The position numbers and the translations under genes are program-made. A stretch of DNA of 64,000 nucleotides from Dolomedes plantarius. Taxonomy: Eukaryota; Arthropoda; Arachnida; Araneae; Dolomedidae. The notes beneath the pieces are model-generated. The model did not search any database. It saw only the letters and a list, made by a program, of their open reading frames with translations, and was not told where the DNA came from. Location: positions 189,805,551-189,869,550 of the forward strand of contig OU015496.1 of the NCBI GenBank assembly GCA_907164885.2, given 5' to 3'. Position 1 is the stretch's first letter, and each line of letters begins with the position of its first letter. Positions 57,574-64,000 of this stretch are shown one piece after another.

Positions 57574-58303
57574 CCACCTTCAACTGCTGAAGAATTGAAG
57601 GAATACGCAGGTCAATTTGCATTAAAATGGCAATTTCCACATTGCTTCGGAACTATTGATGTGAAGCATATTACAATGGTTGCACCTGCGAACTGTGGAA
57701 GCCTTTACTACAACTATAAGCAGACACACAGCATTGTTTTGATGGGAGTCGCAGATGCCAATTATAAATCAATTTATGTTGATGTTGGTTGCAACGGTAG
57801 AATTTCTGATGGAGGTGTCTTTACTAACGGCTCCCTACACGATGCTTTGGAAAGCAAGCAGTTACCGCTTCCTGAACCAGAAGCATTACCCCAAAGATGT
57901 TTGCCAGTTCCGTACATAATGGTAGCTGACGATGCCTTTGCGATGACATCATACATGTTAAAGCCCTATGGGTACCGAAATCAACCTGCACCAAACAGAA
58001 TTTTTAATTACCGACTAAGCAGGGCTCGTCGTATTATAGAAAATGTATTCGGCATTATGTCTAGTAAATTCAGAGTTATCCGAAAACCAATAAATTTAGC
58101 ACCTAATAAAGTAAAAGATGCTACCATGAAGCTACAGAAGGAGCGTAAGCTTCAATGGGGAATTTTTCGAAAAATGAACCGATTGTTGTCGCTCACCGGT
58201 AGAGGGCGCGACATGCAAGCGAAGTGACTTTTTACATTGAGCTATACGGCGTGGTGGTGAAAGTTGTTTTATAAATTTTAAAATTTATTCTGTGTGCAGA
58301 AAT

Positions 58304-58411
58304 ATGCCAAACACGTGTTTTGCTCCAGGTTGTTCTACTGGCTATAGATCAGCCTTAAAAAGAAATAAAGAAACTGGACAGAGAAATCCTAGTATATTTG
58401 CTGCTCCTAAG
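58304..58411 (+). CDS. THAP-domain first exon of P6 (partial)
   Basis: MPNTCFAPGCSTGYRS, the C-x4-C half of a THAP zinc finger, ending at AAPK before the donor-like GGTAAGAAC. TGTGTGCAG just before the ATG resembles an acceptor, so a non-coding leader exon is possible. The rest of the gene is missing, so it can at most make a truncated product. It differs from P7 by very few bases. Confidence 0.78.
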
Positions 58412-59287
58412 GTAAGAACATTATTATTGTTTTGTGTTAATATAAGATATATAATAATGAGAGAAAAGTACAGCTGCTGTGTTTTAAGTGAACGCAAAGT
58501 TAAGACATCCTAAGTTCTGCTGGAAATAAGCGTGTTTTATTTTTCAATCATCCCTATATCCCATCAAAAATAATCATCACGTGTTCACAAAGCTCTATTG
58601 TATGGAAAAAGATGTAAATAATTACTCATACTATTGCTCTAAAGGAAATCGCTCATCAATAAAAGATGTACGATACTTACGTATATAAATTTATCTATAG
58701 TAAATTGTATATCACACATTTAATTTTTATTTTATAATAATGTATTAATAGTGTATGTTGTTATTTTCAGTTCTTTATAATTATGAAATACTTTTCTTCT
58801 ATTCAATATATTTTGGGGTTATGGCAAATTGAGCTACATGTCTTAACTAAAGCCATCATTTTTTTTTTAAATTGTGCACAGAAATAAAATATTTCCAGTT
58901 AACTTTTCTTAATATTGATTTTTATCACTATTAAGTTAGTTGATAAGTAAATAAGTTTTCATTGTATGATAAAGAATGTTGTTACTATAAATGCTTATGC
59001 AAAATCTGTTGAGTATAATTTAAAAAAAAAATTAATATTTTCCTATCTTTTTACTGTGATTACAATGAAATCCACACTTTGTGAAAATGCGAAAATATAG
59101 CTGATTTGTCCATATCAATGTTATTTGGGGTTTTTTTTTTTTAATTTGCTGAAAATATTTGTAATCGATAATTTACCAACTTGAAGGTAATTCCTGACAA
59201 TGCTGGAACCATAATATTGAATTTAATCACTATTAAGTTAGTTAAATTACGTAAGTTAAAGTACGTAAAAGTGACCACTCCCCTTAA

Positions 59288-60050
59288 GGGGAGTGGTCAC
59301 TTTTAAGTACCTTTAAAAGTATCATTTTTGGACCTATGCTGGATTGTATGTACTACTCATGATTTTTGCTTGATTTACAAGAAATTTTTTGAGTAACTGC
59401 CTATAATACTGTTTATTATATATGCAATATTTCTAGGTAATTAATAAAAAAATAAAATGATTTTTTATGCATAAAAAGTGAATATTTTTTTAAAATCGAG
59501 CATTTTGCAGTCAACTACTGTGCGCATTCTATCAAAATAAATTATTAAGTTACATTAATAATTGCTTACTATATGTGATTACAACACTTTAGACAACAAA
59601 ATCTACCAAAATTTTTAAACCTTAATATATTTTAATTTTTAAAGAATTTTTTATAAGCTTTTACTCAGTCATTTTTGAAATTTCTAATTAAAAATAGCAC
59701 GTACTAAAAGGTTTTAATATATTTTAGAATAATGTTCCTGGATATTGTTGCCTGAAGTATTGTAATCACATATAGTAAAAAATTATTAATGTACCTTAAT
59801 AATTTATTTTGACAGAATGCGCACAGTAGTTGACTGCAAAATGCTCGATTTTTAGAAAAAAATTCACTTTTTATGCATAAAAAGTCATCTTTATTAATTA
59901 CCCTGAAAAATTGCATCTATAATAAACAATATTATAGGCAGTTACTCAAAAAATTTCATATAAATCAAGCTTAAATCATGAGTAGTACATACAATCGAAC
60001 GTAGGTCTAAAAATGATACTTTTAAAGGTACGTAAAAGTGACCACACCCC
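59288..60050. mobile_element. Passenger MITE K2 in P6
   Basis: Flanked by TTAA at 59284-59287 and 60051-60054. Ends GGGGAGTGGTCACTTTTAAG and, reversed, GGGGTGTGGTCACTTTTACG. Left of it, 59262-59283 repeats a K2 right end, so two K2 copies once met at this TTAA. Confidence 0.88.
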
Positions 60051-60481
60051 TTAAGTAATTAAGTTTTCATTGCATGATAAGCAATGTAGTTACTATAAAT
60101 GCTTATGCAAAATATTGCATAATCTGAGCATAATCTGATTCTATTCTAATCTGATCTATTGCATAATCTGAGTACAAAATCTGCTTATGCAATAAAATGC
60201 GTACTTTGTGAAAATTCAAAAATATAGCTGATTTGTCCTTGTCAAAGTTATTTGTTTTTTTCTTTTTAATTCGCTGAAAAAATTTGTACTCAGTAATTTA
60301 CCAACTTGACGATTATACCTCCGGTTTTAAAAAGTGTAATCTGAGATGCTTTGACTGATTTTTATTTCCAAACGAAGATATTTTAAAGTATTGTCTGATT
60401 ATATACTGAATTGACTTCCTATTTTATTAATCCTGATAAGAATTTATTTGTAATTGATAGAAAATGTTACTTTTCTACTAT

Positions 60482-60495
60482 GTGTGTGTGTGTGT
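60482..60495. repeat. Short (TG)n
   Basis: Seven TG units inside P6. Confidence 0.85.
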
Positions 60496-61237
60496 TTTGG
60501 TTAATTAGTATTATTTCTCACATTTTTTTTCCATAAGAGATTATGAACAATGATAAAAAACTTTCTTCACAATTCTTTTCTGTAATTTCATTTCTTTAAT
60601 TATTAAATTATTACAAAATTCTGAACTAATTTATTCTGAAACCAATACACAATTATTCTGAAAAAGTTTATTTACTCATTTCGTTTAAGAATTTTATTGA
60701 ATTGTAGCAAAAAAAACACTTGAAATAAAGATTTTGAATGAAAATAAAAAATTGTTAAATTGAATAAATAAATTCATATTAAATACGCACTAAAATAAAA
60801 CAACTTGTTTTCGGTAGGAAAAATACGAAAAATCCATATTAAAGCGTATGGTTGTCCGTGTCTAAGCCGCCCGCTAGTGAACGCGAGCGCCCTCTAGTGG
60901 CGGCGACAAAAAGGGAGACACATTTTTAACACTGGGCTGCTCCTCCTTCTGTAGCTTCATGGATGCTACTCTGGCAATATGTGCATTGCATAACTTTTTG
61001 ATTTCCACTACAAAATATTATTTGTGCCCTGGTTCAGTTGATTTTGAAGATCCTGGTACACATGAAATTGTAAATGGCGAATGGCGGAATGAACTTCCAC
61101 CAGGATCATTGTTTCCAATACAAAGGGGCCATCAGCGAAATTATTCAGTCTCTCATAAAGATGTGAGAGACGAATTTTGAGAATATTTTATGACAACTGC
61201 TGGTGAAGATCGCTGGCAATATCGATTAATCGCTTGA

Positions 61238-61699
61238 ATAATAATAATTATTTTTTAATATATAATCGTTATTCAATTAATTTTATTTTTATTATTCATA
61301 TATAATTTCTGTTATAATTTTAAGGTAAATAAAATAATTAATTAAATAATTGAATAATTCTGTTTATTTAACAAAACATTACATTACAATACAATGCAAA
61401 ATTTGTAATAATACTTACGGCATATTTATCATGAGAAAGATTTATTTTTTCTCGACTTTTTTTTTCACTTCAACAGTTATGAATTTTATATCGTTTTAAA
61501 GAAGAAATTGAGATCTACAAAATAAAAAAAAATCCCATCTCAATACGACCAGTATTGCCGAAGTTATAGCGTATTGAACAATCTTTCTTACGGCTTATTA
61601 AATAATTTTTTGGTCGATTCCATAGGTTGATTATTTAGGAAATATTAAACCAATTCATTAAGAGTGAAAACATTGAATTAAATTAATAAATATACTCAC
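61238..61699. other. No exon; MADF intron
   Basis: AT-rich stretch after the transposase stop, antisense to the MADF intron. No additional coding was seen. Confidence 0.45.
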
Positions 61700-62224
61700 A
61701 ACGTTTGACGTAGATTTTGTTGGTGTGAAGCTAGGCACAATGAACTTTAATGCAGAGAAAAACTTCCATTTACTATCGTATCTGTCATCTGCACCATCAT
61801 CACTCTTCAGTCTTTTCATATTTCGCATTTCGTGTGATACCTAAAAAGTTAAGAGTGACAGTAAATTTAATTAATCAGTTAAGCAGCGAATTTGGGTTAG
61901 TTCGATAAATATACATACCTGGTTACGTAAGTTATGAATCGTCTGCTGTACTTCATTCCCAACACAATTTTTAAATTTTCTTGCAAATTCTTCGAACACG
62001 CTCACTTTTTTTTCCCGATTCCTGTAAAATTTATGTGTAACATTCCATAAAAACTCCTCTTCCTCATACAGATGGATTAACTCAAACACTTCATCGTCTG
62101 TCCACTCTCTTTTATCGGGTAAAACCTTTTTTTTCACTCATTTTTAAAGAACATGTAAAGAATAATATTATTCGCCGATTTATTGCGAAATAAAAAATGA
62201 ATAAATAAAAGCGCGGGAAATCAA

Positions 62225-62348
62225 GGGCCTGTTCACATAGGAGTCCGATAGCGGAAGCGTTAAAGTATTGAAATATATTTGACCAATGACAAACCTCCAA
62301 ACGATTAGCAACGAAATTTGTAACGCCTCCCATAGTCTCAGCTCTGAC
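62225..62348. repeat. Harbinger-type MITE end, interrupted
   Basis: GGGCCTGTTCACATAGGAGT is nearly the same end as the MITE at 48112, and CCTCCAAACGATTAGCAACG also matches its interior. It is cut at 62348 by a P-type element; the other half must lie beyond the window. Confidence 0.8.
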
Positions 62349-62528
62349 CATGAAGCTACAGAAGGAGCGTAAGCTTCAATGTGGAATTTTTCGAAAAATG
62401 AACCGATTGTTGTCGCTCACCGGTAGAGGGCGCGACATGCAAGCGAAGTGACTATTTTACATTGAGTTATACGGCGTGGTGGTGAAAGTTGTTTTATAAA
62501 TTTTAAAATTTATTCTGTGTGCAGAAAT

Positions 62529-62636
62529 ATGCCAAACACGTGTTTTGCTCCGGGTTGTTCTACTGGCTATAGATCAGCCTTAAAAAGAAATAAAGAAACT
62601 GGACAGAGAAATCCTAGTATATTTGCTGCTCCTAAG
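62529..62636 (+). CDS. THAP-domain first exon of P7 (partial)
   Basis: The same first-exon peptide as in P6 (MPNTCFAPGCSTGYRS ... AAPK), followed by a GGTAAGAAC donor. Preserved coding in two near-identical copies may only reflect recent common origin. Confidence 0.78.
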
Positions 62637-63489
62637 GTAAGAACATTATTATTGTTTTGTGTTAATATAAGATGTATAATAATGAGAGAAAAGTACAGCT
62701 GCTGTGTTTTAAGTGACCGCAAAGTTAAGACATCTTAAGTTCTGCTGGAAATAAGCTTGTTTTATTTTCAATCATCCCTATATCCCATCAAAAATAAACA
62801 TCACGTGTTCACAAAGCTCTATTGTATGTAAAAAGATGTAAATAATTACTCATACTATTGCTCTAAAGGAAATCGCTCATCAATAAAAGATGTACGATAC
62901 TTACGTATATAAATTTATCTATAGTAAATTGTATATCACACATTTAATTTTTATTTTATAATAATGTATTAATAGTGTATGTTGTTAATTTCAGTTCTTT
63001 ATAATTATGAAATACTTTTCTTCTATTTAATATATTTTGTGGTTATGGCAAATTGAGCTACACGTCTTAACTAAAGCCATCATTTTTTTTTAAAATTGTG
63101 CACAGAAATAAAATATTTCCAGTTAACTTTTCTTAATATTGAATTTTATCACTATTAAGTTAGTTGATAAGTAAATAAGTTTTCATTGTATGATAAAGAA
63201 TGTTGTTACTATAAATGCTTATGCAAAATCTGTTGAGTATAATTTTAAAAAAAATTAATATTTTCCTATCTTTTTACTGTGATTATAATGAAACCCATAC
63301 TTTGTGAAAATGCGAAAATATAGCTGATTTGTCCATATCAATGTTATTTGGGGTTTTTTCATTTTAATTTGCTGAAAATATTTGTAATCGATAATTTACC
63401 AACTTGAAGGTAATTCCTGACAATGCTGGAACCATAATATTGAATTTAATCACTATTAAGTTAGTTAAATTACGTAAGTTCGTTAAAGT

Positions 63490-64000
63490 ACATAAAAGTA
63501 TCATTTTTGGACCTATGCTGGATTGTATGTACTACTCATGATTTTTGCTTGATTTACAAGAAATTTTTTGAGTAACTGCCTATAATACTGTTTATTATAT
63601 ATGCAATATTTCAAGGTAATTAATAAAAATGACTTTTTATGCATAAAAAGTGAATTTTTTTTTAAATCGAGCATTTTGCAGTCAACTACTGTGCGCATTC
63701 TATCAAAATAAATTATTAAGTTACATTAATAATTGCTTACTATATGTGATTACAACACTTTAGACAACAAAATCTACCAACATTTTTGAACCTTAATATA
63801 TTTTAATTTTTAAAGAATTTTTTATAAGCTTTTACTCAGTCATTTTTGAAATTTCTAATTAAAAATAGCACGTACTAAAAGGTTTTAATATATTTTAGAA
63901 TAATGTTGCTGGATATTGTTGCCTGAAGTATTGTAATCACATATAGTAAAAAATTATTAATGTACCTTAATAATTTATTTTGACAGAATGCGCACAGTAG
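63490..64000. mobile_element. K2-type MITE in P7 (partial)
   Basis: Colinear with 59316 onward in P6 (TGAGTAACTGCCTATAATAC, CGAGCATTTTGCAGTCAAC, then the inverted half begins). The outermost end is missing and the right side is cut by the window. Confidence 0.8.

Larger units (their letters stand above)
58125..60961 (+). mobile_element. P-superfamily element P6 with exact 8-bp TSD
   Basis: 2837 bp between GATGCTAC (58117-58124) and GATGCTAC (60962-60969). The left 5'/THAP end is CATGAAGCTACAGAAGGAGC; the right 3' end reversed is CATGAAGCTACAGAAGGAGG. Removing it plus one duplication rejoins the Harbinger transposase frame. It holds K2 at 59288-60050 and, just before it, the tail of another K2 end; K1 is absent. 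No catalytic transposase sequence is visible. Confidence 0.96.
55898..61237 (+). pseudogene. PIF/Harbinger transposase (HARBI1-like), three exons, interrupted
   Basis: Exon 1 55898-56210 (MDSRQALGFVIAYKIAKKRK, a stop, then WVRKWVDRRNEFGA); exon 2 56559-56674 (GDAYCNLQYLFRLPPCTIG); exon 3 57574-58124 plus 60970-61237. Splice sites fit: GTAAGC...TTTTCAG and GTATGT...TTTTCAG, with compatible phases. The DDE_4 catalytic residues are visible in TIDVKHITM, GRISDGGVF and RRIIENVFG. A P-type element splits exon 3 after GATGCTAC, and the protein resumes at ATLAICALHNFL. In-frame stops (TAA near 55958, TGA at 61178-61180) are probably point changes. Family role: cuts TTA/TWA-flanked Harbinger ends together with a Myb/MADF partner. 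Confidence 0.88.
56770..62141 (-). pseudogene. MADF-domain partner gene of the Harbinger element, three exons
   Basis: Minus strand: exon 1 62141-61919 (WTDDEVFELIHLYEEEEFLW, a MADF/SANT-like start), donor GTATGT; exon 2 61840-61700 (VSHEMRNMKRLKS ... KWKFFSALKFIVPSF), donor GTGAGT; exon 3 57260-56770 after CTCAG (DDILKEAIEIM, then FGEYVALELKNLKSD, a BESS-like tail, and a Ser/Asn-rich end). Exon phases match. Two homopolymer-A indels (near 62130 and 57180) break the frame. PIF/Harbinger elements encode a DNA-binding Myb/MADF protein that helps the transposase. Exon 3 lies inside an intron of the transposase. Confidence 0.78.
62349..64000 (+). mobile_element. P-superfamily element P7, runs off the window
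   Basis: Starts CATGAAGCTACAGAAGGAGC; by eye nearly identical to P6 from 58125. It lacks the double K2 junction of P6: near 63490 the K2-type sequence is entered without the GTGGTCAC end (ACATAAAAGTATCATTTTTG). The left 8-bp flank is GCTCTGAC; the right flank is outside. Confidence 0.9.

Overview
The window looks like eukaryotic, AT-rich, repeat-dominated genomic DNA, most likely from an arthropod and plausibly a spider. That guess rests on the TE families: a Tc1 lineage opening MPRRKQRSS, tRNA-headed SINEs, a BEL/Pao element with DUF1759/DUF1758-type domains, P-type elements with THAP exons, and PIF/Harbinger with a MADF partner. No non-transposon host gene could be identified. Nearly everything recognisable is a transposable element (TE), a TE fragment or a simple repeat, often nested.

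Layout. 0-3.5 kb: tRNA-like SINE, decayed ZMYM1-like hAT transposase, hAT MITE with exact 8-bp target-site duplication (TSD). 3.5-9.7 kb: complete BEL/Pao retrotransposon, two 320-bp LTRs differing at one base, exact 5-bp TSD, one uninterrupted 1725-codon gag-pol. 10.1-10.6 kb: second hAT MITE. 11.8-15.5 kb: hAT pseudogene split by a 1.4-kb Tc1 element and a SINE. 15.6-16.3 kb: 5' end of a Ty3/Gypsy element. 17.0-30.7 kb: a 13.7-kb nested stack built from a repeat unit under 0.8 kb long, whose nearly empty paralogue sits at 33.07-33.85 kb. Inserted into it are a 5.9-kb long-TIR transposon (Academ-like, itself holding a 1.7-kb LTR-like insertion), an expanded (TA)n tract with a Tc1 element, LINE fragment, short MITE and DD41D mariner-like element, and a 3-kb P-type element. 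35.7-39.4 kb: Helitron with textbook termini. 39.4-44.2 kb: mostly unassigned AT-rich DNA with one decayed protein fragment. 44.2-49.5 kb: P-type elements and fragments, a Harbinger MITE and another short inverted-repeat element. 49.9-50.5 kb: Gypsy integrase end hit by a P terminus. 50.7-53.5 kb: foldback element with inverted arrays of tandem repeats. 55.7-62.1 kb: PIF/Harbinger transposase and MADF partner gene on opposite strands in an interlocked exon arrangement, broken by a P-type insertion with exact 8-bp TSD. 62.3 kb to the end: another P-type copy running out of the window.

The most notable system is the P-superfamily group. Termini start CATGAAGCTACAG, insertions make 8-bp duplications (shown exactly for two copies), a THAP zinc-finger first exon lies about 180 bp inside one end, C-terminal P-transposase-like coding remains near it in some copies, and most copies carry one or two TTAA-flanked passenger MITEs (called K1 and K2 here) at corresponding positions. 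Almost every coding region except the BEL gag-pol carries frameshifts, stops or deletions, so the region reads as a TE graveyard with one very recent retrotransposon insertion.
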